64,000 nucleotides of DNA from Taklimakanibacter sp050251035 (GCA_050251035.1 JBFWNN010000017.1:1-64000), one strand, 5' to 3'; counted from the first letter of the stretch, positions 41,169-50,256 are shown. Translations and numbers: made by a program. The notes: a model not told the origin generated them from the sequence alone.

Positions 41169-42002
41169 TCACCCGCGCGAGGCGAGCCGGTGATGCAGGA
41201 GATCGCGCGTGCGCTGGTGACGGGGCTCATCGAACATGCGGCGCGTCGGACCGTCCTCGACGATCACGCCCTTGTCCATGATGACGATCCGGTCGGCGAC
41301 CTTGCGCGCGAAGCCGATCTCATGGGTCACGATCACCATGGTCGTGCCCTCGGCCGCAAGCACCGTCATCAAATCGAGGACCTCGCCCACCATCTCGGCA
41401 TCCAAGGCCGAGGTGGGCTCGTCGAAGAGAACGAGCTCCGGCTGCATCGCCAGCGCCCGGGCGATGGCGACGCGCTGCTTCTGCCCGCCCGACAGAGTGC
41501 GCGGAAAGGCATCGGCGAATTCGGCCAGCCCGACCTTGCGCAGCAGAGCGAGGCCGCGCTCGCGGCAGACATCGAAAGCCTCGCCGCGGGCATGGCGTGG
41601 GCCGAGCGTGACATTGGCGAGCGCGGTGAGATGGGGGAAAAGCTCGAACTGCTGGAACACCATGCCGATGCGGCTGCGGAACGCGCACAGATCTCGGGTC
41701 GGAACCGGCTTGGCCAGCGGCCATGTGCCGATCGGCTGGCCCTGGAATTCCAGGCTGCCGCGCGTCGGCTCGATCAAGAGATTGAGGCAGCGCAGGAAGG
41801 TCGTCTTGCCGGAGCCGCTCGAGCCCAGGACGCACACTTTCTCGCCGGCGGCGATCGAGAAGTCGACGCCCTTGAGGGCCTGATAGGCGCCGAAGGATTT
41901 GTGCAATCCCGCCACCTTCAGCACCTCGATGCCGGAGCCGGCAGCGGAACCCCGCTGCTCGGCCCCGGCGGCAGCCGCTGGACGTCGTGCGCTCATGTCC
42001 AT
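41169..42002 (-). CDS. Polar amino acid ABC transporter ATP-binding protein (GlnQ/HisP type)
   Basis: A 277-residue ATPase with an Ala-rich N-terminal extension of about 25 residues. Walker A is GSSGSGKTT near 59, the Q-loop is MVFQQFELFPHLTALAN, the signature is LSGGQKQRVAIARAL, Walker B is LVLFDEPTSALD, and the switch His is in IVTHEIGFA. It powers the importer encoded around it. It is transcribed after the binding protein and before the M20 gene. Confidence 0.9.
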   Translation of the reverse strand: MDMSARRPAAAAGAEQRGSAAGSGIEVLKVAGLHKSFGAYQALKGVDFSIAAGEKVCVLGSSGSGKTTFLRCLNLLIEPTRGSLEFQGQPIGTWPLAKPVPTRDLCAFRSRIGMVFQQFELFPHLTALANVTLGPRHARGEAFDVCRERGLALLRKVGLAEFADAFPRTLSGGQKQRVAIARALAMQPELVLFDEPTSALDAEMVGEVLDLMTVLAAEGTTMVIVTHEIGFARKVADRIVIMDKGVIVEDGPTRRMFDEPRHQRTRDLLHHRLASRG

Positions 42003-42020
42003 GCCCCGCCGCGCCCGACG

Positions 42021-42860
42021 TCACTCGCACATCTGCTTCGGCGGGTCGGTCGGCGCCAGGCTCTCTTCGGTGAGACCGTTCTTCTTCAGGATCTCCTGCC
42101 ACTGACCGCCCTCATGCAGCGACTTCATTTCCGCATCGAGCGCCGCGGCCAGCGCCGTGTTGCCGCAGGCGACGAAGTTGAAATCGAGCGCGCCCGCTAT
42201 GTTCTGCGGCAGGCCGAGATCGCCGACCTTGAGGATCACCCCTTTGACCTTGTCGTTGCCGGTGAAGGGCGGCTCGTCGATGACGAAGGAGCTGTCGACA
42301 TAGGCGTCCACCTGGCCGTTCAGGAGCGCGGTGCGCGCCGCGATGCCGTCCGGATAGAGCTTGGCGCCGTCGCCGAAGGCCTTCTGCACATAGGGCGCGA
42401 AGGAATGGCCGACCACGGCGGCGACACGCTTGCCGGCGAGGCTGTCCAGGCCCTTGTAGTCGAAACTATCCATGGTGAAGACGGACGCCGTCTCGCGCAG
42501 ATAGGGCAAGGTGTACCTGATCTGCTTGGCGCGCTCCTCGGTGTAATAGAACCAGGTGCCGATATCGGCCTTGCCCTGCTTCACCGCCAGGATGGTCGAG
42601 GCGAAAGTGGTCTTGTACAGCTTGATCTTGAGGCCATGACGGCCGGCGAAGCTTTCCAGGAAAGCGCCGTCGACGCCAAGCATCTTGTCCTCGCTGTCAT
42701 AGCCGATGACCGGCGGCGCATTCGCGAACACGGCCACGGTGAGTACGCCGTCCTCGGCCAGGCCGAACGTGTTCTCAGCCGCCGCCGGAGCGGTGAGACC
42801 CGCACTGGCGGCAATGAACGCAAGCGCCAGCATGGCCCCGCGTAGACTCTGCTTGGTCAT
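42021..42860 (-). CDS. Polar amino acid ABC transporter substrate-binding protein (family 3)
   Basis: A 279-residue periplasmic protein. GGAGGAGAAGA precedes ATG 42860 and a Sec signal peptide follows (MTKQSLRGAMLALAFIAAS, cleavage near APAAAEN). The mature protein has the family-3 layout: GVLTVAVFANAPPVIGYD, a KQGKADIGTWFYYTEERA region, a VDAYVDSSFV stretch and a terminal Cys-containing tail. It delivers a polar amino acid or amino-acid-like ligand to the permeases. Unlike the other ABC loci here, no hairpin follows this gene; the ATPase starts 18 bases later. Confidence 0.88.
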   Translation of the reverse strand: MTKQSLRGAMLALAFIAASAGLTAPAAAENTFGLAEDGVLTVAVFANAPPVIGYDSEDKMLGVDGAFLESFAGRHGLKIKLYKTTFASTILAVKQGKADIGTWFYYTEERAKQIRYTLPYLRETASVFTMDSFDYKGLDSLAGKRVAAVVGHSFAPYVQKAFGDGAKLYPDGIAARTALLNGQVDAYVDSSFVIDEPPFTGNDKVKGVILKVGDLGLPQNIAGALDFNFVACGNTALAAALDAEMKSLHEGGQWQEILKKNGLTEESLAPTDPPKQMCE

Positions 42861-42886
42861 TCTTCTCCTCCCATTTTTTGGACTGT

Positions 42887-43507
42887 CTAGTTCTTGTCGC
42901 CCCTGCCTTTGCGGGTGATGCGGATGTCGACCGGGCTCAGGCGGCCGTCCGGCCCGTTGACGGGCACGATATCCATGGGGCAGCACGAAAAGGCCATGTA
43001 GCAATCGATCTCCGCCCGCAGCGTCACGGCGGCGCCCGCCGGCGCCTCGCATGCCTTCAACTCGATGTTCATGCTGTTGGTGATCGGCACGTTCATGAAC
43101 AGATTGATCGGCCCTGGGACGAATGGCAGCGACAGGCCGAACTCCGCCAGCGCCTCGGCGAGATTGCCGGCGCAGGAGCGGTGCTCGGCGCAGCCGAGCT
43201 TCTCATAGGTGGCGGGGTCGCAGGCGGTGATGAGCGTGTCGTGCATGCCGTCCGACGTGTCGGCGATGAGCGTCAGGATGGGATTGCGGTAGTTGGTGTA
43301 GAGCTTGTCGCCCACCGACGGCCGCAGCTTCAGCAGATACCGTCTCGTCAGTTCCATCGACAGGCGGTGATGGATGTCCTTCACGTCGAAGGCCCAGGTG
43401 TCGACCACCTGGTGGCCTTCGGTGTTGACGATGCTGATCTCATCGCCGGCCGACAGCCGGAAGGCTTTTCCATGGGCGGCGGGGATGCGGTGTTCGGTGA
43501 CGGTCAT
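42887..43507 (-). CDS. DUF1989 / urea carboxylase-associated family protein
   Basis: A 206-residue DUF1989 protein (urea carboxylase-associated family) with family segments HGKAFRLSAGDEISIVN, GHQVVDTWAF, and a Cys-rich end (CAEHRSC, DCYMAFSCCPMDIVPVNG). Some paralogous pairs in this family act as carboxyguanidine deiminases. Here there is one copy and no carboxylase, so the reaction is unknown; a deiminase-like or aminomethyl-type role on the transported compound is possible. It is the first gene of the operon and is divergent from a LysR regulator. Confidence 0.85.
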   Translation of the reverse strand: MTVTEHRIPAAHGKAFRLSAGDEISIVNTEGHQVVDTWAFDVKDIHHRLSMELTRRYLLKLRPSVGDKLYTNYRNPILTLIADTSDGMHDTLITACDPATYEKLGCAEHRSCAGNLAEALAEFGLSLPFVPGPINLFMNVPITNSMNIELKACEAPAGAAVTLRAEIDCYMAFSCCPMDIVPVNGPDGRLSPVDIRITRKGRGDKN

Positions 43508-43586
43508 TCCGGTTGTCTCTGCACTGCTGAACGATCTCGACCGCGGTCAGCCTAGGTCAAGCCTCCCTGCGGTCATATCGAATTAT

Positions 43587-43617
43587 TGTCATGACTTGAT
43601 TAGATCAGCTAATGACA
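43587..43617. promoter_or_regulatory. Candidate LysR-regulator site in the divergent region
   Basis: Two nested symmetries: ATTAG-N5-CTAAT (43599-43613), which contains a T-N11-A LysR-type box, and outer TGTCAT (43587-43592) with ATGACA (43612-43617). It lies about 35-65 bases before the LysR start and about 80-110 before the DUF1989 start. Confidence 0.5.
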
Positions 43618-43651
43618 TGTGGTCGCGAATGGCCGGCTGGAGGCATGCCCC

Positions 43652-44572
43652 TTGAAACGCGGATCGATACCATCGCTGCACGCGCTCCTGGTGTTCGAAT
43701 GCGCCGGACGCCATGCGAGCTTCTCGCGCGCCGCCGCCGAGTTGAACCTGACCCAGGGCGCGATCAGCCAGCAGGTGAAGCAGCTCGAGGATCATCTGGG
43801 CTTCCCGCTGTTCGAGCGCATCCGGCAGCGCGTCGTGCTCACCGCGCAGGGGCGCGCCTACATGGCCTCCATCCGGCATACGCTGGCGGAGCTCGCCGAG
43901 ACGACGCATCGCGCCCGGGCGCTCGCCGGCTCGCCGACGATCAATCTCGCCGTGGTGCCGACCTTCTCGACCTACTGGCTCATGCCGCGGCTGCCCGAAT
44001 TCCTGGCGCAGCATGCCGATTTCACCATCATCTTCCAGACCCGGCTCGCCTCGTTCGATTTTCGCGGCCAGGGGGTGGATGCGGCGATCCACAATGGCGA
44101 GCCGACCTGGTCGGGCGCCGCCGCCGATTATCTCATGACGGAAGAAGTCCTGCCGGTCTGCAGCCCCGAATTCAGGCGCCGGCACAGACTCGAGGAGCCG
44201 GCGGACGCCAACCGCGTCCGCCTCCTGCACCTGTCGACGCGCTTCGCCGCCTGGAACGACTGGTTCGAGCGCGCCGGCATCAGCGACAAGAAGGCCTTCC
44301 GCATCCGCGGCCTCGCCTTCGATCAGTTCGGCATCATGGCGCGGGCCGCGGCCGCCGGCGCCGGCATCGCCCTCCTGCCACGCTTCCTGGTGGAGGCGGA
44401 AGTGGCCGCCGGCCATCTGGAGATCCTGTTCAAGGATGTCCCGCCGCCCTCGCATTCCTACTATTTCGTCTATTCCGCCGGCCTGCCCTTGACGCCTGCC
44501 CTGGCGGAATTCCGCGTGTGGCTCCTGGACCAGATCGGCGCGGACATGACTCCCCGCAAGCGCAGCGCCTGA
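43652..44572 (+). CDS. LysR-family transcriptional regulator, GcvA-like (TTG start)
   Basis: A 306-residue LysR protein. The N-terminal HTH is FECAGRHASFSRAAAELNLTQGAISQQVKQLE, and the effector domain has the GcvA-like pattern (PTFSTYWLMPRLPEF). The TTG at 43652 has GGAGG eight bases upstream and gives the usual GcvA-like start (KRGSIPSLHALLVFE). A GTG at 43619 has no ribosome site. It is divergent from the DUF1989/transport operon and upstream of an SDR gene on its own strand, so it may control both. Confidence 0.88.
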   Translation: MKRGSIPSLHALLVFECAGRHASFSRAAAELNLTQGAISQQVKQLEDHLGFPLFERIRQRVVLTAQGRAYMASIRHTLAELAETTHRARALAGSPTINLAVVPTFSTYWLMPRLPEFLAQHADFTIIFQTRLASFDFRGQGVDAAIHNGEPTWSGAAADYLMTEEVLPVCSPEFRRRHRLEEPADANRVRLLHLSTRFAAWNDWFERAGISDKKAFRIRGLAFDQFGIMARAAAAGAGIALLPRFLVEAEVAAGHLEILFKDVPPPSHSYYFVYSAGLPLTPALAEFRVWLLDQIGADMTPRKRSA

Positions 44573-44600
44573 AACGTTGATCTTTGGGTGAAACAAGGAA

Positions 44601-44619
44601 ATGATCCCGAGACGATCAT
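44601..44619. promoter_or_regulatory. Inverted repeat upstream of the SDR/dehydrogenase gene pair
   Basis: ATGATC (44601-44606) and GATCAT (44614-44619) with a seven-base centre, in the 77-base gap before the SDR gene. It could be an operator or chance; no flanking promoter boxes are convincing. Confidence 0.3.
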
Positions 44620-44649
44620 CCCCGGGCGACAGGCAGCGAAAGGATTTCC

Positions 44650-45456
44650 ATGAGTGACAGGGTTCCGGATTCGGCCGCCCATCTCCTTTCCGGCATAGAG
44701 GGCCAGCGCGTGGTGATCACCGCCGGCGCCTCCGGCATCGGCTTCGCCATCGCCGGCACCCTGTCCGCGCTGGGCGCGCGCATCCTGATCTGCGACGTCG
44801 CGGAGGACGCGATCGCGCAAGCCAGGCGCGCTCTGCCGAACATCACAGCCTGCAAGGCCGATGTCGCCGATGACGGCGATGTCGAAGCGCTGTTCGAGCG
44901 CGTCGCGCGCGAGCTCGGCGGGCTCGACGCCCTCATCAACAATGCCGGCATCGCCGGACCGACCGCCGGCGTGGACGAGATCACGCCGGCCGACTGGCGG
45001 CGCTGCCTCGAGGTCTGCCTCACCGGGCAGTTCCTGTGCGCCAGGCTGGCGGTGCCGATGCTGAAGGCGGCCGGCGGCGGCGCCATCGTCAACATGTCCT
45101 CGGCCGCCGGCCGGCATGGCTATGCGTTCCGAACACCCTATTCCGCCGCCAAGTTCGGCGTCGTCGGCTTCACCCAGAGCCTCGCCAAGGAGCTCGGCCC
45201 CGCGCGCATCCGCGTCAACGCCATACTGCCCGGCATCGTCGCGGGGCCGCGCATCGAAAGAGTGATCGCCGACCGCGCCCGCCAGCTCGGCATCAGCCAC
45301 GAGGCGATGACCGAGCGCTATCTCGAGCGCGTGTCGCTCCGGCGCATGGTGAGCCCCTATGACGTCGCAAGCATGGTGGCGTTCCTCCTGTCGGACGCCG
45401 GCATCAATGTGTCCGGACAATCACTCGGGATAGACGGCAATGTCGAGACCCTCTGA
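44650..45456 (+). CDS. SDR-family oxidoreductase
   Basis: Classical SDR of 268 residues: the cofactor loop is in the form ITAGASGIG near 23-31, NNAGIAG near 97-103, catalytic Ser in NMSSAAG, YSAAK, and a C-terminal SGQSLGIDGNVETL. The order and length fit 3-oxoacyl or sugar dehydrogenase-type enzymes. AAAGG is upstream of the ATG. Its end overlaps the next dehydrogenase gene by 17 bases, so the two are cotranslated. Confidence 0.87.
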   Translation: MSDRVPDSAAHLLSGIEGQRVVITAGASGIGFAIAGTLSALGARILICDVAEDAIAQARRALPNITACKADVADDGDVEALFERVARELGGLDALINNAGIAGPTAGVDEITPADWRRCLEVCLTGQFLCARLAVPMLKAAGGGAIVNMSSAAGRHGYAFRTPYSAAKFGVVGFTQSLAKELGPARIRVNAILPGIVAGPRIERVIADRARQLGISHEAMTERYLERVSLRRMVSPYDVASMVAFLLSDAGINVSGQSLGIDGNVETL

Positions 45457-46402
45457 CCACCCAACGACCGCGATCATCGGCACAGGCTTCGTCGGCCGGG
45501 CCTGGGCGATCAGCTTCGCCCGCGCGGGCTCGCGCGTGCGGCTGTGGGACCAGGCGGACGGCGCCGCCGCGACGGCGCTCGATTATATCTCGGGCGTGCT
45601 CGACGATCTCGCCCGCCATGACCTCCTGAACGGTGCTGCACCCCAAGCCGTGCTCGCCCGCATCAACCCGGCCGCCACGCTGGAGGAGGCGGTGGCGGAC
45701 GCCCGCCATGTCCAGGAGAACACGCCGGAAGTGCTCGCCACCAAGATCGACGTGTTCGCCAAGCTCGATCGGGCGGCGCGGCCCGATGCGGTGCTGGCGA
45801 GCTCGACCTCGGCGCTGCTCCCGTCGCGCTTCACCGAGGCGCTCGCGGGCCGGCACCGCTGCCTCGTCGTCCATCCGATCAACCCGCCCTATCTGATCCC
45901 CGCCGCCGAAGTGGTGCCGGCGCCCTGGACGTCGGCCGAGACGATCGCGCGCACCAGGGCGTTCCTCACCGCCGCCGGCCATGCGCCTCTGGTGATGAAT
46001 AAGGAGCTCGACGGCTTCATCATGAACCGCATGCAAGGCGCGCTGCTCGAAGAGGCCTTCCGCCTCGTCGCCGACGGCTATGCCAGCGTCGAGGACGTCG
46101 ATATCGGCATCCGCGACGGCTTGGCTTTGCGCTGGTCCTTCATGGGTCCGTTCGAGACCATCGATCTCAACGCGCCGGGCGGCGTGCGCGACTATGCCGA
46201 GCGCTATCAGGGCATCTATGTGAACTTGTTCCCGCAGATGCAGCGGCGCGTCGACTGGACCGGCCCGGTTATGGACGTGATCGAGCCCGAGCGGCGCAAG
46301 CACATACCGGCGGAAGGGCTGCAGGAGCGCCAGATGTGGCGCGACAAGCGCCTGATGGCGCTGGCCGCGCACAAGAAGCGGGCGGCGAAGGAGATCGGCT
46401 GA
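45440..46402 (+). CDS. 3-hydroxyacyl-CoA dehydrogenase family protein (L-carnitine dehydrogenase/lambda-crystallin type)
   Basis: A 320-residue protein with an N-terminal NAD loop IIGTGFVGRAW, the family HPINPPYLIPAAEVVPAPWT stretch with catalytic His near 148, Glu in the VxE context, and a C-terminal helical domain starting DGFIMNRMQGALLEEAF. The length and HPINPPY pattern match lambda-crystallin, L-gulonate 3-dehydrogenase and L-carnitine dehydrogenase relatives rather than fatty-acid HADs. It oxidises a 3-hydroxy acid with NAD+. It overlaps the preceding SDR. Confidence 0.86.
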   Translation: MSRPSDHPTTAIIGTGFVGRAWAISFARAGSRVRLWDQADGAAATALDYISGVLDDLARHDLLNGAAPQAVLARINPAATLEEAVADARHVQENTPEVLATKIDVFAKLDRAARPDAVLASSTSALLPSRFTEALAGRHRCLVVHPINPPYLIPAAEVVPAPWTSAETIARTRAFLTAAGHAPLVMNKELDGFIMNRMQGALLEEAFRLVADGYASVEDVDIGIRDGLALRWSFMGPFETIDLNAPGGVRDYAERYQGIYVNLFPQMQRRVDWTGPVMDVIEPERRKHIPAEGLQERQMWRDKRLMALAAHKKRAAKEIG

Positions 46403-46411
46403 GAGCCGGCG

Positions 46412-47542
46412 TCAGCCCGCCACCGTCTTGCGCCGCGCCGATCTTTCGACAGCTTCGTCGTCGAGCTCATATCCGGCCCCGATGTCGCCCGGCGCGGCGA
46501 GCCGGCCGTTCTTCACGCGCGCGAAGGCGTCATGCCGGATGAGCTCATGGGTCCGGTCGAACGGCCGATCCGACGGGATCATTTCGACATGATCCGAAGC
46601 GCCCCAGCCGAACACGCAATGCTGGTGAATCTGCGGATAGAAATGCGGGGAAACGGCGCAGCCGCGCTTTTTTGCGGCGGCGGCAAGCTCGCCGAAGGCC
46701 GTCACGCCGCCGATCGAAAGGGCGTCCAGCCTCAGCACGTCCACCGGCGCCTCCATCAGCGCCTCGACATCACGGAAGTAAGTCAGGTCGTCGCCGGCGC
46801 CGACGGGAACAACGCGCTCGAAACGCTGAAACTGCCGGTAGCAGTCGATCAGCTCGACGGGAAAGGGATCCTCGATCCAGTCGATATCGAAGGCGCGCAG
46901 ATGGGCCAGATACCGCGCCGCCTCCTGCGAGGTTTTCCAGCGCCAGAGCCCGTCGAGGATGATCCGCGGCGCGGCGGATTGCCGCCGAAAGCTCTCCAGC
47001 ACCTGTACGAGCTTCTCCGGACGATCGTAGCTGCCGGCCTCGATCTTGAGGCGCCTGTAGCCCTGCTCGACGCGGCCAAGGAGCCGATCGACCAGACTGC
47101 CCTCCGGCTCGTTCGCGATCCGATATCCCTCGACGATCATCACCTCCACGGGATCGGGAGATCCGCCCAGCAGCCGCCACAGGGGAAGCGCCGCCGACCG
47201 GGCCCGGATATCGTGCAGCGCGATGTCGACAAGCGAGCGCGCCCGCCCGACGATCCCCGACCGGCCCATTCCGTCGGTAACCCGATCCATTGCCGCGAGG
47301 CAGGCCGTAAGGTGCAGCGCGTCCTTGCCGATCAGGACCGGCGCCAGGACCTCCGCCACGGCCATGTCGACCGGCGCCCGCCGCGAAAGCCCAATGGCGG
47401 CGCCCGTCAGCCCTCCCGACGTCACGACCTTCACGACCGCATAGTCGCGCGCGGCGACGAGATATGTGCCGAGGTCCAGCGGCTGGTCCAGCGGCAGGGA
47501 ACAGGCAAAAGCTTCGATGCGCTCAATCGTCGTCGTAGACAT
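46412..47542 (-). CDS. Mandelate racemase/muconate lactonizing enzyme family protein (enolase superfamily)
   Basis: A 376-residue enolase-superfamily enzyme with capping domain and TIM barrel. Metal ligands appear as D197 (ILDGLW), E224 (WIEDP) and D251/D252 (GAGDD). The acid-base Lys is K166 in YRRLKIEAG, with Arg rather than Lys two residues before it, and a His at H300 in SPHFYPQIH. This suits a dehydratase or racemase acting on a carboxylate substrate such as a sugar acid. It faces the dehydrogenase pair convergently with a nine-base gap. Confidence 0.87.
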   Translation of the reverse strand: MSTTTIERIEAFACSLPLDQPLDLGTYLVAARDYAVVKVVTSGGLTGAAIGLSRRAPVDMAVAEVLAPVLIGKDALHLTACLAAMDRVTDGMGRSGIVGRARSLVDIALHDIRARSAALPLWRLLGGSPDPVEVMIVEGYRIANEPEGSLVDRLLGRVEQGYRRLKIEAGSYDRPEKLVQVLESFRRQSAAPRIILDGLWRWKTSQEAARYLAHLRAFDIDWIEDPFPVELIDCYRQFQRFERVVPVGAGDDLTYFRDVEALMEAPVDVLRLDALSIGGVTAFGELAAAAKKRGCAVSPHFYPQIHQHCVFGWGASDHVEMIPSDRPFDRTHELIRHDAFARVKNGRLAAPGDIGAGYELDDEAVERSARRKTVAG

Positions 47543-47603
47543 TCTTGTTTCTCTCAGCCCAGATGGGTTTCAATTGACCGCGCTTCGTCTCGTCTTCCCG
47601 GCT

Positions 47604-48074
47604 TCAACGCGTGTCGGCGGACACGACCTGCACGAGCTCGATCGTGAAGCCGTCGGGATCGCGCAGATAGAGGGCGAGCACCTCGCCGGCGGCGCCGCCG
47701 GTGAAGGAGACAGGCTCCGACACGATGGTGACGCCGGCGCGGCTCAGCCGCTCATGATCCTCGCGGATGGTGGTGGTTTCGAGCGCCAGATGGGCCGAGC
47801 CCGTGTCGCAGGTCCTGACATCGAGCTTCAGCCCTTTGGGATGGCGGTATTCGATCAGCTCGAGGTGATGTCCCGAAATGCCCACCGGGGCTCCCGGCAG
47901 GCGCAGGAAGGCGATGCGCAGATCGGCCCTGGCAAAGCCAGTGACGGTCTCGATCGCCGTTCCTTGCCGCTCGCGCTGGCCTACGAGCTCGAAGCCCAGG
48001 AGATCGCGGTAGAAGGCGATGGAGCGGTCGAGATCGTCGACCGTCCAGGACGTGTGGAAGACGCTTTTCAGCAT
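47604..48074 (-). CDS. Glyoxalase/VOC-family protein
   Basis: A 156-residue vicinal-oxygen-chelate protein with two beta-alpha-beta-beta-beta modules: LKSVFHTSWTVDDLDRSIAFYRDLLGFE at the start, GHHLELIEY in the middle, GSAHLALET and a C-terminal LYLRDPDGFTIELVQ. The His and Glu residues at the usual metal positions are present. Members isomerise, epimerise, or dioxygenate small substrates, or sequester them. ATG 48074 is the natural start; the gene follows an SDR by eleven bases in the same orientation. Confidence 0.85.
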   Translation of the reverse strand: MLKSVFHTSWTVDDLDRSIAFYRDLLGFELVGQRERQGTAIETVTGFARADLRIAFLRLPGAPVGISGHHLELIEYRHPKGLKLDVRTCDTGSAHLALETTTIREDHERLSRAGVTIVSEPVSFTGGAAGEVLALYLRDPDGFTIELVQVVSADTR

Positions 48075-48085
48075 GCGATGATCCT

Positions 48086-48829
48086 TCAGATGACCAGATA
48101 GCCGCCGTCGACGGGCAGCGTCACGCCATTGACGAAGCTCGCGGCGGGGGAAACGAGGAATACCACCGGTCCGCCGATCTCCTCCGGGCGTCCGAAGCGC
48201 TTCATCGGGCAATGCCAGTCGAGCCATTCGACATATTCGCGCTCGCTCGGCCCGCTCATGGCGGTCGCGATGTAACCCGGCGCGATGGCGTTGACGCGGA
48301 TGCCGAAAGGCGCCAGCTCGCGGCACATTTTCTGGGTCAGTGACCGCACGCCGCCCTTGGAGGCGACATAGCCCGCATCGGCAAAACCGCTGGTGAAGGC
48401 CACGACGGACGAGATATTGACGATCGATCCCCTGGTCTCCTTGAGCGCCGGCAGGAAGGCGCGGGAGACGTTGAATACGCCGGTCAGGTTGACGGCGATC
48501 GTGTCGTCCCACACCTTGGGCGCCGCGTCATCGGCGAGCGGCATGTTGAGGCCGATGCCGGCATTGTTCACCAGGATCGAGATCGGCCCGACGTCACGCG
48601 CGACGCGTGCGGCAAAGGCTTCGACTCCGGCGCGGTCGGTGACGTCGAGCTCCTCGCCGATGCAATCATGGCCCTTGCCGGCGAGCGCTTGGGCGGCGTC
48701 CCGCGCCCGCTCGGCATGGATATCGGCGATGATGACCCTGGCGCCTTCATCCGCCAAGGCCTCGGCGATGGCGGCGCCGATTCCTTGCGCGGCGCCCGTC
48801 ACCAGGGCCAGTTGTCCTTTCAACATCAT
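48086..48829 (-). CDS. SDR-family oxidoreductase
   Basis: Classical SDR of 247 residues: TGAAQGIG near 12-19, NNAGIG near 87-92, catalytic Ser in NISSVVAF, Y-x3-K as YVASK, and a C-terminal GVTLPVDGGYLVI. GAGGGG is upstream of the ATG pair. It sits between the class III aminotransferase and the VOC protein genes on the same strand, likely reducing or oxidising a carbonyl made by transamination. Confidence 0.87.
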   Translation of the reverse strand: MMLKGQLALVTGAAQGIGAAIAEALADEGARVIIADIHAERARDAAQALAGKGHDCIGEELDVTDRAGVEAFAARVARDVGPISILVNNAGIGLNMPLADDAAPKVWDDTIAVNLTGVFNVSRAFLPALKETRGSIVNISSVVAFTSGFADAGYVASKGGVRSLTQKMCRELAPFGIRVNAIAPGYIATAMSGPSEREYVEWLDWHCPMKRFGRPEEIGGPVVFLVSPAASFVNGVTLPVDGGYLVI

Positions 48830-48844
48830 GAGTTCCCCTCGCGG

Positions 48845-50227
48845 TTAGCGGACCTTCCCATGCCGGCGCGCAATGTCGTCCAAGGCGGTGCCGACGATCC
48901 CGACCATCTCGTCGATCTCCGCTTCGGTGACCGTGAGCGGCGGCGCGATAAAGAGAATGTTGCCGGGATGGAGTATGAGCGTGATGAGACCGAGCTCGTG
49001 GCAGCGGAGCCTGAGCTCGTTGCCGACCGCGGCGCGGTCCTTGAAGTCCTCGCCGGTGCGCGCGTCCGCGACAAACTCGAGGCCGGCCAGCAGGCCGCGG
49101 CCACGGGCGTCCCAGTAAAGCGGATTTCCGGACAGTCCCTTCAGTCCGGAGAGGAGCCGATTGCCGAGGACCTCGGCCCGTTCCCAGAGCCGGTCGCGTT
49201 CGAGGCGCGCCAGCACGGCAAGGGCGGCGGCGGCGCCCATCGGATGGCCCGAATAGGTGTGGCCATGCCGGAATACCGATTTCTTCTCCTTGAAGAGGTC
49301 GGAAACATGCGGGGCGACCAGGCACGCGGCGATCGGGAAATATCCGGTGCTGAGGCCCTTGGAGATGGTGATGAAATCAGCCTGGATCCCGGCATGTTCC
49401 GTCGCGAACAGCCGACCGGTCCGGCCCATGCCGGCAATGACCTCGTCGCAGATCAGCAGCACGCCATGCCGATCGCAGACCGAGCGCAGCTCTCTCTGGT
49501 AGTCATCAGGCGGAACGCCGACGGCCATGGCGGTCGCCATCGGATCGACGACGACGGCGGCCACCGTCTCGGGCCCCTCCGCGATGATCACGGACTCGAT
49601 GCTGTCGACAGAGGGCACATGTCTTCCCGCCTTGCCGAGATAGGCCGGATAGGGCTTGTGGACGCCGACCGTCCGGCCCCAGCTCAGGCCGCCATCGTAG
49701 ACATCGTTGGACGAAGCGAAATAGCGCCCGTCGAGGCCCATGGCTCCATATGTCACGCCGTGAAAGGAACCTTGCCGGGTCAGCACTTTCTTGCGGTAGG
49801 GCTGGCCTCTCAGGTGATGATATTGGCGCGCGATCTTGATCGCGATCTCGTCCGCCTCGGCACCACCCGGGGCGAACACGGCATACTGCATGCCCGGCGC
49901 CAAGCGGGTGAGTTCACTGGCGAGCTCGGCTTGTACCGGCGCGGCGAAGCGAAACAGGTCGAAGAACGCCAGGTTCTGCCCCTGCCTCCTGATGGCATCG
50001 AGGACTTCCTCATCCCCGTGACCGAGGATCGCGGCCTCGAGCGCCGAGATGCCATCGAGATACTGGTTGCCGTGAGAATCCCACAGCCGGCACCCCTCGC
50101 CTTTGACCAGGAAGCGGATGTCGGCCTGAGCCGCACCCTGGGTTCCGGGCGAAGAGTACGGCATCCAAAGATGATCGCGCGCCTGCTGCGCGGCAGTGTG
50201 CTTGGTTCCGGTTGAAGTATCTGCCAT
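48845..50227 (-). CDS. Class III aminotransferase (PLP-dependent)
   Basis: A 460-residue fold-type I omega-aminotransferase: DHLWMPYSSPG at the N-terminus, a GAEADEIAIKIARQY substrate region, PLP-binding DEVIAGMGRTG (Asp) and the Schiff-base Lys in TISKGLSTGYFP. GGAG precedes ATG 50227 by six to seven bases. It transfers an amino group from an amine, beta-amino acid or polyamine-derived compound to a keto acceptor. It follows a PotABCD-type importer on the same strand, which suggests it acts on the imported amine. Confidence 0.88.
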   Translation of the reverse strand: MADTSTGTKHTAAQQARDHLWMPYSSPGTQGAAQADIRFLVKGEGCRLWDSHGNQYLDGISALEAAILGHGDEEVLDAIRRQGQNLAFFDLFRFAAPVQAELASELTRLAPGMQYAVFAPGGAEADEIAIKIARQYHHLRGQPYRKKVLTRQGSFHGVTYGAMGLDGRYFASSNDVYDGGLSWGRTVGVHKPYPAYLGKAGRHVPSVDSIESVIIAEGPETVAAVVVDPMATAMAVGVPPDDYQRELRSVCDRHGVLLICDEVIAGMGRTGRLFATEHAGIQADFITISKGLSTGYFPIAACLVAPHVSDLFKEKKSVFRHGHTYSGHPMGAAAALAVLARLERDRLWERAEVLGNRLLSGLKGLSGNPLYWDARGRGLLAGLEFVADARTGEDFKDRAAVGNELRLRCHELGLITLILHPGNILFIAPPLTVTEAEIDEMVGIVGTALDDIARRHGKVR

Positions 50228-50256
50228 TTTCTTCTCCAATCTTGAAAGCGACCGGT

